Of a stretch of DNA of 64,000 bases, positions 16,973 to 26,078 are shown piece after piece (the first letter of the stretch is position 1; each line of letters begins with the position of its first letter). A program made the position numbers and the translations under genes. Under the pieces are notes generated by a model. It ran no database searches. It was not told the origin of the DNA and was given only the letters and a program-made list of their open reading frames with translations. This stretch comes from CAVOJY01 sp963696405 (GTDB lineage Bacteria; Chloroflexota; Limnocylindria; Limnocylindrales; CSP1-4): assembly GCA_963696405.1 (NCBI GenBank), contig CAVOJY010000005.1, forward strand, positions 124,001 through 188,000. The letters are read 5' to 3'.

Positions 16973-18340
16973 TCAGCCTCGCGCCGCCGCCACGAAGGCG
17001 GACGGCCCGACGCGGTCGAGCAGGTTAGTGGTGAAGCGCCCCTCGAGGAAGAGAGGGTGCGACAGGATCGCGCGGTGGAAGTCGATGTTCGTGGTGATGC
17101 CGTCGATCTGGAGCTCCGCCAGCGCCGCGCGGGCGCGGGCGATGGCCGACGGGCGGTCCGGCCCCCAGACGATGAGCTTGCCGAGGAGCGAGTCGTAGTA
17201 CGGGGGCACGAGGTACCCGGTGTACAGGTGGCTGTCCCAGCGGACGCCGGGGCCACCGGGCGTCACGTAGCCGGTGATGGTCCCGGCCTGGGGCCGGAAG
17301 TCGTGGGCCGGGTCCTCGGCGGTGACCCTGAACTCGATCGCGTGGCCCTCCAGGCGGATGTCCGACTGGGTGTAGCCGAGCGGCTCGCCGGCGGCGATGC
17401 GGATCTGCTCCGCCACGATGTCGAGCCCGGAGCACATCTCCGTGACGGGGTGCTCGACCTGGACCCGGCAGTTGATCTCGATGAAGTAGTGGTTGCCGTC
17501 TCCGTCGACCAGGAACTCGAGGGTGCCGATGTTCTCGTACCCGGCCGCGACGACCGAGGCGAGGGCCTGCTCGGCGATGTGCGCGCGGCTGTCCGGGTCG
17601 AGGGCGGGGGTCGGAGCCTCCTCCACGACCTTCTGGTGGCGCCGCTGGACGGAGCAGTCGCGCTCGCCGACGTGGACGCCGTTGCCGTAGCGGTCCACGA
17701 TGACCTGGACCTCGACGTGGCGGTTGTCCTCGATCCACTTCTCGAGGTAGAGCGAGTCGTCCCCGAACGCGGCAAGCGCCTCCGACCGGGAAACGGCGAG
17801 GTGCTGGCCGAGCTCGCGGGCGGAGCGAGCTGCCCGCATGCCCTTTCCGCCTCCCCCGGCGGAGGGCTTGATGACGACGGGGTAGCCGATGCGGTCGGCC
17901 TCCTCGAGCGCCATCGCGTCGTCCTTCAGGAGGCCGCGGGAGCCGGGCACGGTCGGGAGACCGTGCTCTGCGAGGAGCCTCCGGGTGCGGTCCTTCGACG
18001 CGAACCGCTCGAGGACCTCGGCGGGCGGGCCGATGAAGGTGAGCCCGTGGGCACGGACCATGTCGGCGAAGGACTCGTCCTCGGAGAGGAAGCCGTAGCC
18101 GGGGTGGATGGCATCGCAGCCGCTGACGATGGCTGCGGATATCAGCGACGAGGCCGAGAGGTAGCTTCGCCGGGCTTCGGGAGGGCCGATGCAGACCGCC
18201 CCGTCGGCGAGGTGGACGGCGAGCGAATCGCGATCGGCCTCGCTGTAGGCAACGATGGCCTCGACACCGAGGGTTCGGCAGGCGCGGACGATCCGGAGGG
18301 CGATCTCACCGCGGTTGGCGACAAGGACGCGGGCGAACAC
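16973..18340 (-). CDS. accC: Acetyl-CoA carboxylase biotin carboxylase subunit
   Basis: A 455-residue ATP-grasp enzyme that carboxylates the biotin of AccB. The N-terminal domain begins FARVLVANRGEIALRI. The glycine-rich ATP loop KPSAGGGGKGM lies at about 158-168. HQKVVEEAP is present, as is the catalytic EINCRVQVEHPVTE (about 287). The C-terminal domain ends with the biotin carboxylase C-terminal fold (SLLGKLIVWG). The GTG start immediately follows the TGA of the upstream biotin-domain gene. Length and motif order are normal. Confidence 0.94.
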   Translation of the reverse strand: MFARVLVANRGEIALRIVRACRTLGVEAIVAYSEADRDSLAVHLADGAVCIGPPEARRSYLSASSLISAAIVSGCDAIHPGYGFLSEDESFADMVRAHGLTFIGPPAEVLERFASKDRTRRLLAEHGLPTVPGSRGLLKDDAMALEEADRIGYPVVIKPSAGGGGKGMRAARSARELGQHLAVSRSEALAAFGDDSLYLEKWIEDNRHVEVQVIVDRYGNGVHVGERDCSVQRRHQKVVEEAPTPALDPDSRAHIAEQALASVVAAGYENIGTLEFLVDGDGNHYFIEINCRVQVEHPVTEMCSGLDIVAEQIRIAAGEPLGYTQSDIRLEGHAIEFRVTAEDPAHDFRPQAGTITGYVTPGGPGVRWDSHLYTGYLVPPYYDSLLGKLIVWGPDRPSAIARARAALAELQIDGITTNIDFHRAILSHPLFLEGRFTTNLLDRVGPSAFVAAARG

Positions 18341-19207
18341 TCAGCGGCCCTCCGGTGCAGGGGACGCGGGTCGATGCGACCCGGGCTGGGACGGGGCGGG
18401 CTGGGGCGAGCCAGGCTGGGGCGGGGCGGGGTCGATGTCGAAGAGCGGCTGCCCGTACTCCACGGCCTCTCCCTGCTCCGCGAGGTTCCGCGCGATCAAG
18501 CCGTCCTCGGGAGCCGTCACGTCGCGCGGTACACCCAGGCAGTCAACGTGCCCGATGACCTCGCCCGCACGCACGGCGCGGCCGGGGCCGTAGCCGTCGC
18601 GAACGACCAGGAAGCCGACCGCGGGCGAGATGGCAACGTGGACGGTGGCCGTTTCGACGAGCCCCGCATGCGCGGGCGCTGCGGTCCCTGGCCCCGTTCC
18701 GCCCGCCAGGGCGCGTGTCGGGACCGGCAGATGCGGGGCCGCGACGGTCGCCCCTCCGCGGGATCCGGCCGCTGCCGTACCTGCTACTGAACTGCCGGCG
18801 AGGGCGCCCACGGCGCTGGCGAGATGGGCGCCGGACGTGGCCAACTCGTGGGCGATGGGGACGCCGTGGTCGTGACCGGCCGCTGCGAGACCCCCGGCGG
18901 CACCGGGCGTGCCGGCAACCGAAACGGCCGCGGCTGCTCGGTCAGTGCCGCCTGCCGCCTTGCGGAGGCGCACGCGCCACTCGGCCGTATGGACCTCGAC
19001 TTCGCCCAGCGTGCTTGAATCGAGGCGCGCGATCAGAGCCGGCAGGAGGTCGTCCGCCAGCCCCTCGAACGTGGCCGCGGCATCCGGACCAGCTGGCGGG
19101 GACCCGCCGCCGATGGATGTCGCGCCGCCCGGGGCCCCAATCGCGTCGCCGCGGTTCTCTGTCGCGTCGCCTCCGGCCCGCTCGTTCACCATGCCTCCCT
19201 CGCTCAT
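18341..19207 (-). CDS. Biotinyl-domain protein lacking the biotin-attachment lysine
   Basis: A 288-residue protein with BCCP architecture. It has an N-terminal helical part (about 45-80, GLADDLLPALIARLDS, then VEVHTAEWRVRLRK), a long Ala/Gly/Val linker (85-185) and a C-terminal biotinyl-like domain (about 190-262). In that domain the hairpin that should read E-A-M-K is replaced by HVDCLGVPRDVTAPEDG, with no lysine at or near the site. It therefore cannot be a normal carboxyl carrier. It is fixed between accDA and accC, while the true accB is elsewhere in the operon. Plant BADC proteins are lysine-less BCCP relatives that modulate acetyl-CoA carboxylase. A structural or regulatory subunit of that kind is a reasonable inference. 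Confidence 0.75.
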   Translation of the reverse strand: MSEGGMVNERAGGDATENRGDAIGAPGGATSIGGGSPPAGPDAAATFEGLADDLLPALIARLDSSTLGEVEVHTAEWRVRLRKAAGGTDRAAAAVSVAGTPGAAGGLAAAGHDHGVPIAHELATSGAHLASAVGALAGSSVAGTAAAGSRGGATVAAPHLPVPTRALAGGTGPGTAAPAHAGLVETATVHVAISPAVGFLVVRDGYGPGRAVRAGEVIGHVDCLGVPRDVTAPEDGLIARNLAEQGEAVEYGQPLFDIDPAPPQPGSPQPAPSQPGSHRPASPAPEGR

Positions 19208-19237
19208 CGTCCTCGCCGTCCCTCTCCTCCCCGCGCG

Positions 19238-21391
19238 CTACGGCTCCGGCCGCAGCGGCGCTTCTACATCTTCGGGCGCGGGCGCCCTGGCACCCTGCGC
19301 CTGCCCCTCCGGGCCGCCGAGCGCGGCGCGGCCGGCCTCGATGCCGGCCTCAACGAGCTCCCGCAGCCGGCCGGCGAGGTCCGGCTTTCGCGCCGGTGGG
19401 GCCGCCTCCGGCTCGACTTCGCGGAACGCCCCCATGGCCCGGTACCGAGCGTAGCGCCGATCGGCCAGTTCGTCCGTTGTGAGCGCCGCAAGCGCGTCCA
19501 GGTGCCACGCGATGCGGCGCGCGAGCGCAGCCGCGAGGCCGACAGGGTCCTCCTGCGCGCCGCCGGCGGGCTCGGGGACCACCTCGTCCACCACGCCGAG
19601 CGCGGACTGCTCGGCCGCGGTCATCCGCATGGCCACCGCGGCGCGCGGCGCCACCGATGCGTCGCGCCAGAGGATGCTCGCGCACCCCTCCGGGCTGATC
19701 ACCGAGTAGACCGCGTTCTCCAGCGCGAGCACGACGTCCCCGACGGCGATCCCCAGCGCGCCGCCGGAACCGCCCTCGCCGGTGATGACGGTCACGACCG
19801 GCGTCCGAAGGCCGCTCATCTCCATGATTGCCCGGGCGATCGCCTCGGCGATCCCGCGCTCCTCGGACTCGGCGTCCGGATGCGCCCCCGGCGTGTCCAC
19901 GATGGTCACGATCGGGAGCCCGAAGCGCTCGGCCAGCGCGAAGAGCCGCATCGCCTTGCGGTAGCCCTCTGGGTGGGACATACCGAAGTTGCGGCGGACG
20001 TTCTCCTCGGTCTCGCTCCCCTTCTGGTGTCCAACGAAGACAAACCGCCTCCCGCGGAGGCGGGCGAGGCCGCCCACGACCGCGGGGTCATCGCCGAAGA
20101 GGCGATCGCCGTGGAGCTCGACCACGTCGGTGGCCATCGCGCGAATGAGCTCGAGCGTGTGCGGCCGCTTCACGTTCCGCGCCGCGCGCACGCGGGCCCA
20201 GACGGCCTCCTGCGCCGCGGCGGCATCGGAGGCGTCGGGGGGCGCGAGGACGCGCGAGGTCGGAGATGCGCCGGGCGGGCCGCTGGAGACAGCCGTCGGA
20301 CCTGGCGCCGGCGCGAGCACCGACGGGGAGGCCGGCGCGGAAGCGGGAGCGGGCGAAGAGCCGGCCGGGGGCGCTGAGGCCGCCGGCACAGGTGCGGCCG
20401 GCGACGAGGCCGGCGGTGCGGCCGGCGGCGCGGCCGGCGCGGGACTGCTGCTCGACCGTCCATCTCCGTCCCGCCCGGCCCACGCGGCCAGGAACCCGAA
20501 CGGCCATGGCAGCTCGCGGCCGCTTTCGACGCCCGCTCGCGATTCGACGGCCGCCACCGCGGTCGAATCAGGGTGCAGGTACGCCAGGACCGTCGCCACC
20601 GTCGCCCGCAGCGCGTCGCGCGGGACGATCTGGTCGGCAAAGCCGTGTTCGAGGACAAACTCGGCGCGCTGGAAGCCCGGCGGGAACTCCGCTCCGATCG
20701 TGCCACCGGCGACTCTCGCCCCGGCGAACCCGATGAGCGCGTTCGGCTCGGCCAGGTTCACGTCACCGAGCGAGGCCCACGACGCCCAGCAACCGCCGGT
20801 GGTGGGGTCGGTGAGGATGCTGATGTACGGGACGCGCGCTTCCGACAGGCGCTTGAGCGCGGCGCATGTCTTCGCCAGCTGCATGAGGGCCACGGTGCCC
20901 TCCTGCATCCTGGCACCCCCCGACGCGGAGACGATGACGAGCGGCACGCGCTCCTCGACTGCGGCCTCCGCGGCACGGGCGACCTTCTCCCCCACGACCG
21001 AGCCGAACGACCCGCCCATGAACGCGAAGTCCATGACGCAGGCCACGACCGGCAGCCCCTCGATGCGCCCGAGCCCCCAGACGGCCGCGTCGCCGAGCCC
21101 GGTGGCCACGCGGGCGGTCGCCAGCCGGTCCGGGTAGCTCTTCTGGTCGGTGAACCCGAGCGGATCGAGCGATTCGAGCCCTGCGTCCCGCTCGACAAAG
21201 GAGTCCGGGTCGAGCAGCATCCGGATCCGGGCCGCGGCGCGCAGCCGGAAGTGATGCCCGCACTTCGGGCAGACACGCAGGTTCCGGTCGAGCTGCTTGT
21301 TGTAGAGCATCTCCTCGCACGACGGGCACTTCGTCCAGAGGTCGGGCGGATAGTCCCGGCGGCGCGGCAGGAAGGGCAGCTGGATCGGCAT
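19238..21391 (-). CDS. accDA: Acetyl-CoA carboxylase carboxyltransferase, beta-alpha fusion (AccD-AccA)
   Basis: A 717-residue single polypeptide for both carboxyltransferase subunits, which transfer carboxyl from biotin to acetyl-CoA. Residues 1-290 are AccD with the zinc finger Cys22/25/41/44 (CPSC and CPKC) and the crotonase-like core (VIVSASGGARMQEG, GCWASWASLGDV). A Pro/Ala/Ser-rich linker covers about 300-385. Residues 385-690 are AccA (RPHTLELIRAM, ELHGDRLFGDDPA, then EGGSGGALGIAVGD and YSVISPEGCASILW). The ATG overlaps the preceding stop as TGATG. Separate genes are the norm in most bacteria; fused forms are known in some lineages. The fusion is uninterrupted in frame. Confidence 0.93.
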   Translation of the reverse strand: MPIQLPFLPRRRDYPPDLWTKCPSCEEMLYNKQLDRNLRVCPKCGHHFRLRAAARIRMLLDPDSFVERDAGLESLDPLGFTDQKSYPDRLATARVATGLGDAAVWGLGRIEGLPVVACVMDFAFMGGSFGSVVGEKVARAAEAAVEERVPLVIVSASGGARMQEGTVALMQLAKTCAALKRLSEARVPYISILTDPTTGGCWASWASLGDVNLAEPNALIGFAGARVAGGTIGAEFPPGFQRAEFVLEHGFADQIVPRDALRATVATVLAYLHPDSTAVAAVESRAGVESGRELPWPFGFLAAWAGRDGDGRSSSSPAPAAPPAAPPASSPAAPVPAASAPPAGSSPAPASAPASPSVLAPAPGPTAVSSGPPGASPTSRVLAPPDASDAAAAQEAVWARVRAARNVKRPHTLELIRAMATDVVELHGDRLFGDDPAVVGGLARLRGRRFVFVGHQKGSETEENVRRNFGMSHPEGYRKAMRLFALAERFGLPIVTIVDTPGAHPDAESEERGIAEAIARAIMEMSGLRTPVVTVITGEGGSGGALGIAVGDVVLALENAVYSVISPEGCASILWRDASVAPRAAVAMRMTAAEQSALGVVDEVVPEPAGGAQEDPVGLAAALARRIAWHLDALAALTTDELADRRYARYRAMGAFREVEPEAAPPARKPDLAGRLRELVEAGIEAGRAALGGPEGQAQGARAPAPEDVEAPLRPEP

Positions 21392-22023
21392 CAGGGGAGC
21401 CTCGGAAGGAGCGGCCGGCGGCTCAGACGCCAGGCGACGATCGCGGCACCGGCAAGGGAGACGCCGGAGGCGATCGCACCGCCAACAAGGACCGGGATCG
21501 GTACCCGTTCGACGCGCTCGACGGCCCGGCCGACCTCGCGGCCGACTTCGCGGCCGAGGTCCGGCAGCGCGTGGGCGAGGTCCGGGATGGCGAACGGCCC
21601 GATAGCGGTGGCGGCGTGCGCGATCTGGTCGGCATCGATTCGAACGGCGGTGTCACCGGTGCCCGCGGCCTCGGCCGCGACGATGCCGGCCGTGCGGGTC
21701 CCCAGGAACACAGGCGGCTCGCCGGGCACCCATGACGTGCCGGCTGCGATGCGTCCCCGGGCCGCTTCGCGCAGGCGGACGGCAAGCCGCTCCTCGAACC
21801 GGAACGACGGGTGGAAGCGAACGAGTCCGTCCGCGAGCGCCTGGACCGCGCGGGCCGTGTGGGGATCGACGGGCACCGTCGTGTCCGCCTCCAGCGATGC
21901 GGCACCCGACCCGGAGGCGAGCAGGGCTTCAATGTAGGCGTCTTCGATGAGCGTGGCCTCCTCGTCGGAGAACACCGCGCCCGCGGGCGGCGTGGCCGGG
22001 CGGTCTGGATCGAACCTGGTCAC
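21391..22023 (-). CDS. Predicted single-pass membrane protein, probable anti-sigma partner
   Basis: A 210-residue protein without a zinc motif. The cytoplasmic part (1-170) is acidic and helical (FSDEEATLIEDAYIEALL, RFHPSFRFEERLAVRLREAA). It is followed by repeated GREVGREVGRAVERVERV and one membrane helix near the C-terminus (VPIPVLVGGAIASGVSLAGAAIVAW), with a basic cytoplasmic-type tail. It starts at a GTG inside the 3' end of the ECF sigma gene and ends at the accDA start. Position after an ECF gene suggests a membrane regulator of that sigma factor. No family is firmly recognised. Confidence 0.65.
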   Translation of the reverse strand: MTRFDPDRPATPPAGAVFSDEEATLIEDAYIEALLASGSGAASLEADTTVPVDPHTARAVQALADGLVRFHPSFRFEERLAVRLREAARGRIAAGTSWVPGEPPVFLGTRTAGIVAAEAAGTGDTAVRIDADQIAHAATAIGPFAIPDLAHALPDLGREVGREVGRAVERVERVPIPVLVGGAIASGVSLAGAAIVAWRLSRRPLLPRLP

Positions 22024-22651
22024 GGACGCCCCCGGGAGCTTCGGCCGTGCCCCGCAACTCGTCGGCGACAGTCCGCAGGGCCCGATGGATCAGCACACGG
22101 ACCGATCCCTCGGATCGACCGAGCACACCCGCGATCTCCGCCGGGCTCATCTCCTCGACGAACCGCAGGACCACCGCGCGGCGGCGCGCGTCCGGCAGGC
22201 GGTCCACCGCGCGCCAGGCGCGCTCGGCCGCGTCCCGGTCGGCGACGGTTCCGGCCGGGTCGTCCGGGGCGGGGATCGGGACCGCCGCAGCGAGCGACGC
22301 GGTGGGGTGCCGGCGCCGGGTCCGCCGCTCGTTGCTGATCACGTTGCGGGCGATCTGGAAGAGCCAGACGCGGAAGGTGCTCGGGCCGCCGGGGTCGGGC
22401 GCGCGCTCCTGGAAACGCGGCAGCGCGGCAAGAGCCCGGAGGAAGACCTGTTCGGTCGCGTCCTCCGCGGCGTGGTGATCCCGAAGCTCATAGACGGCGA
22501 AGCTGTACACCTGCCCAACGTACTTGCGGTAGAGCGGCTCGAAGTGGCGCAGATCCCGCCGCGCGGCCTCCACGGCCGAGCGGTCCGCGTCGAACACCAC
22601 CAACCGCTCCGCGTCCCGGTCTGCCCGGAGCGGCTCCACCTTCCAGAACAC
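21929..22651 (-). CDS. ECF-type sigma factor within the fatty-acid operon
   Basis: A sigma-70 family protein. Region 2 spans about 30-100 (FEPLYRKYVGQVYSFAVYELRDHHAAEDATEQVFLRAL). Region 4 spans about 145-200 (LPDARRRAVVLRFVEEMSPAEIAGVLGRSEGSVRVLIHRAL). As written it is 240 residues and runs 95 bp into the next gene, with an odd Arg/Gly-rich tail after TVADELRGT. In another frame the stop would fall on the next gene's GTG as GTGA, the usual tight coupling, so a small indel near 22030-22060 may have removed the real stop. It starts at a GTG with TAGACT 6 nt upstream and no ribosome binding site, indicating a leaderless mRNA. Confidence 0.82.
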   Translation of the reverse strand: MFWKVEPLRADRDAERLVVFDADRSAVEAARRDLRHFEPLYRKYVGQVYSFAVYELRDHHAAEDATEQVFLRALAALPRFQERAPDPGGPSTFRVWLFQIARNVISNERRTRRRHPTASLAAAVPIPAPDDPAGTVADRDAAERAWRAVDRLPDARRRAVVLRFVEEMSPAEIAGVLGRSEGSVRVLIHRALRTVADELRGTAEAPGGVRDQVRSRPPGHAARGRGVLRRGGHAHRRRLH

Positions 22652-22670
22652 CGGCGCAGTCTACTTGTTA

Positions 22671-22694
22671 CACCTCACGGGGGTCGGTGAGGTG
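22671..22694 (-). promoter_or_regulatory. Inverted repeat over the ECF sigma promoter
   Basis: A perfect inverted repeat with 8-bp arms CACCTCAC/GTGAGGTG and an 8-nt spacer lies between the birA stop and the ECF sigma gene. Relative to the TAGACT -10 at 22658-22663 it covers the -35 region, so it is better placed as an operator than as a terminator. No T tract follows on the minus strand. The binding protein is unknown. Confidence 0.5.
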
Positions 22695-22727
22695 TCCGCG
22701 AGCCGGGGCGGACGCGCCTGCGCTCGC

Positions 22728-23672
22728 TCAGCGAAGGCGGCAGCTTGTCACTTCGCCCAAATCGATCGCGACGAGCCGCGGCCGGCCGGAGCCCGCAGCG
22801 AAACGCCCGGCGGCGGTTGCGGCCGCGCCTGCCGCCGCGTCTGCCGTCGTCTCCACGAGGAGCGCCCCGGTCTCCGGGTCCACGCCGGCCGCTTCGCCCA
22901 CGACGATCGTGCCGCCCACGGCGACGGTCACCTGGCGGTTCGTCAGGAGCTGGCGGGTCCACCACGCGCCCTGGTCGAACCAGCCGGAGCGCAGCGCCTC
23001 GTAGCGGGGCTCCAGGTGATCGAGGAAGGCGTCGAGCAGCGCGTCGCGGTCCACGGGTCGGCCCCCGGCCAGCTCGAGCAGGCTCGTCATGGACGGCGCG
23101 AGGTCCGCCGGGAACGACGCCCGCGGCCACGCCACGTTCACGCCGGTCCCGATCACGGCCGAGGCGACCCGCGGGACATCGGCCGGTGGCGGGCCTCCCC
23201 GGGGCACACCACCGGCAGCCGCAGTCCCGGTCGGCGAGATCGCCTCCAGCGTCACCTCCCCGAGGACGCCCCCAAGCTTGCGCAGCGTGCCGTCCGGGCC
23301 CTCCGTGGCGAGGTCGTTCGGCCACTTCAGCCCCAGCGTCCCGGTCCCCAGGCCGGCCGTCTCCTCGGCCGCGTCGAGCATGGCCAGTGCCACGATGGCA
23401 GCGAGCCGCCAGGCGTGCGTTGCGGCCATCCAGGAGGGCCGGAAGCCGCACGAGACGAGCAGCGACGAGCCCGGCGGCGCCTCCCATCCGCGGCCCAGCC
23501 GTCCGCGGCCGTGGGCCTGCGAGTCGGCCACCGCGACGGCCACCTCGGGAACGCCGACCGCCAGCCAGCCGGCGACCACGGCCTGGGTCGAGTCGACCGC
23601 GGTAAATCGCTCGAGGCGCGCAACGAACGGGGTCACAGGTACAGGCTCACAGTCGTTCGCCAGCGGGTCCAC
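22728..23672 (-). CDS. birA: Biotin-[acetyl-CoA-carboxylase] ligase BirA, catalytic form
   Basis: A 314-residue enzyme that activates biotin as biotinyl-AMP and attaches it to AccB. Visible motifs are the substrate-side DSTQ (27-30), the biotin/AMP loop GRGRLGR (55-61), KWPND (116-120) with the following KLGGVLGE, and GTGVNV. The C-terminal SH3-like domain is present (VTVAVGGTIVVGEA). There is no N-terminal winged helix, so it should not be a repressor. It is the first gene before the sigma/acc/fab cluster, tying the ligase to its substrate. An insertion rich in Gly/Pro near residue 150 is unusual. Confidence 0.9.
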   Translation of the reverse strand: MDPLANDCEPVPVTPFVARLERFTAVDSTQAVVAGWLAVGVPEVAVAVADSQAHGRGRLGRGWEAPPGSSLLVSCGFRPSWMAATHAWRLAAIVALAMLDAAEETAGLGTGTLGLKWPNDLATEGPDGTLRKLGGVLGEVTLEAISPTGTAAAGGVPRGGPPPADVPRVASAVIGTGVNVAWPRASFPADLAPSMTSLLELAGGRPVDRDALLDAFLDHLEPRYEALRSGWFDQGAWWTRQLLTNRQVTVAVGGTIVVGEAAGVDPETGALLVETTADAAAGAAATAAGRFAAGSGRPRLVAIDLGEVTSCRLR

Positions 23673-23718
23673 CGCCGCCCGCAGGCCTCACGCGGCGCGC
23701 GTGCCGGTGCCCGCGGGC

Positions 23719-24963
<1,245 letters not shown>

Positions 24964-25039
24964 GGCGCGGATTGTACGGGCGGGGCGCCTCCGTGGGCGG
25001 GCTGGGGTCTCTTGCGCGTGAGCCGCCAGCAGAGCCCGA

Positions 25040-25855
25040 TCAGGTGGACGACGGGGCGGGGGAGGCCGCTGACTTCGGCCGGAATACCTTCGGCAGGAAC
25101 TGCCCACGGTCCAGGCCGCGCTGGAACGCGGCCATGACCTTCTCACCCTGCGCCTTCGTGATCCGCCCGGCCGTCACGGCCGCGTCAACCTGCAACTGCG
25201 CGGCGTCGCGGAGCGCCTTCGCCAGGGTCTCGTACGGGACGCTGTGGTTCTTCGCGAGCGTCCGCATGTCATCGGCCCGCTTCAGGTCGCGGATTTCCTT
25301 CGTGAGCGCGTCGGGTGTCGTGCCGAGCGTCTTCGCTGCCACGGCAAGGAGCGCCTTTCCATCGAGAACGGCCTTGCGAGCCTGCCCCGGCGCCGCGGCC
25401 GGCATCGGGAGCTTCGGCAGCGCCTTGCAGGCGGGCCGTTCCGCCTTGTCGATCTTCGCCTTCAGGTCCGCCGCGCGCTTGGCCGTGATCAGCCCGTCGA
25501 CGACCGCCTTGTCGACGACCGCCTTCGCGGCATCGCGCATCGCCGTGTCGAGCCTGTCGGTGGTGACGCCGAGACGGGCCGCCAGCGTGGACTGGTACGT
25601 CTCGCACAGACGCTTCAGCTCATCGCCCAGCTTGCCGCGGTCGAACTCGAACGCATCGAGGGGATCGTCGGTCGTGGCCGGCGCGGCGACGTTGGCCGGC
25701 GCCACCACGTTGGCCAGCGCCGGCTCCCCGGCCGGGCTCACGCCGCCGGCGAACGCCGCAACCACACCGACCGTGCCGGCGAGGATGAGAAACGCCCCGG
25801 CGATGGCCAGGAGCGGACGGCGGAAGGCGGCAATCCGCGCGTTCCAGGATGTCAT
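25040..25855 (-). CDS. Membrane-anchored helical repeat protein (two-component target candidate)
   Basis: A 271-residue protein starting at MTSWNARIAAFRR, after AAGGAGAG. One membrane helix lies near the N-terminus (PLLAIAGAFLILAGTVGVVAAF). Two related helical units of about 75 residues follow. Each combines an L-G-V/T-x-D-x-L helix with an AVVDGLITAKRA or AVTAGRITKAQG motif (one begins LAARLGVTTDRLDTAM; the other includes LGTTPDALTKEI, then LAKNHSVPYETLAKALRDAA). The same units occur in the protein at 59084. It is transcribed divergently from a response regulator, with a matching direct-repeat box on its side. Role unknown; probably extracytoplasmic. Confidence 0.7.
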   Translation of the reverse strand: MTSWNARIAAFRRPLLAIAGAFLILAGTVGVVAAFAGGVSPAGEPALANVVAPANVAAPATTDDPLDAFEFDRGKLGDELKRLCETYQSTLAARLGVTTDRLDTAMRDAAKAVVDKAVVDGLITAKRAADLKAKIDKAERPACKALPKLPMPAAAPGQARKAVLDGKALLAVAAKTLGTTPDALTKEIRDLKRADDMRTLAKNHSVPYETLAKALRDAAQLQVDAAVTAGRITKAQGEKVMAAFQRGLDRGQFLPKVFRPKSAASPAPSST

Positions 25856-25953
25856 GTTGCTCTCCTTCCCACGCTGGGAGCGGCGCGGCCGGGTGCGATG
25901 CACACGCCCGCGAGGTCTGTCGTCCGAATCTCCCGGCAGTATGGCGCGGACCC

Positions 25954-25971
25954 GATGAAGATGAGGTGAAG
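25954..25971 (-). promoter_or_regulatory. OmpR/PhoB-type direct repeat facing the helical protein gene
   Basis: On the minus strand this reads CTTCACC-N4-CTTCATC, two heptamers with an 11-bp period, the spacing used by OmpR/PhoB-family response regulators. It lies upstream of the gene starting at 25855 and mirrors the box at 26040 on the other strand. A weak TACTGC lies about 12 bp downstream as a possible -10. Confidence 0.6.
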
Positions 25972-26039
25972 ATCGCAGATCACGCTTACGCGCAGCTCAC
26001 CCCGCGATTGCCCGCCGGTCCCGCCACGCGCACTGCGTT

Positions 26040-26072
26040 CTTCACGCGCTCTTCACGGGCCATCGCTACGAT
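26040..26072 (+). promoter_or_regulatory. Response-regulator promoter with CTTCACG direct repeats
   Basis: CTTCACG-N4-CTTCACG (26040-26057) takes the place of a -35 element. It is followed after 9 nt by the -10 TACGAT (26067-26072), which ends 6 nt before the ATG at 26079. This is the layout of a PhoB-type activated promoter giving a leaderless mRNA, and suggests that the regulator controls its own operon. Confidence 0.65.
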
Positions 26073-26078
26073 GCGTCC

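Noticed and set aside
16511..18790. A 759-codon forward ORF opposite accC
   Set aside because: accC and its neighbours on the minus strand carry full catalytic motifs; the forward frame is a mirror artefact.
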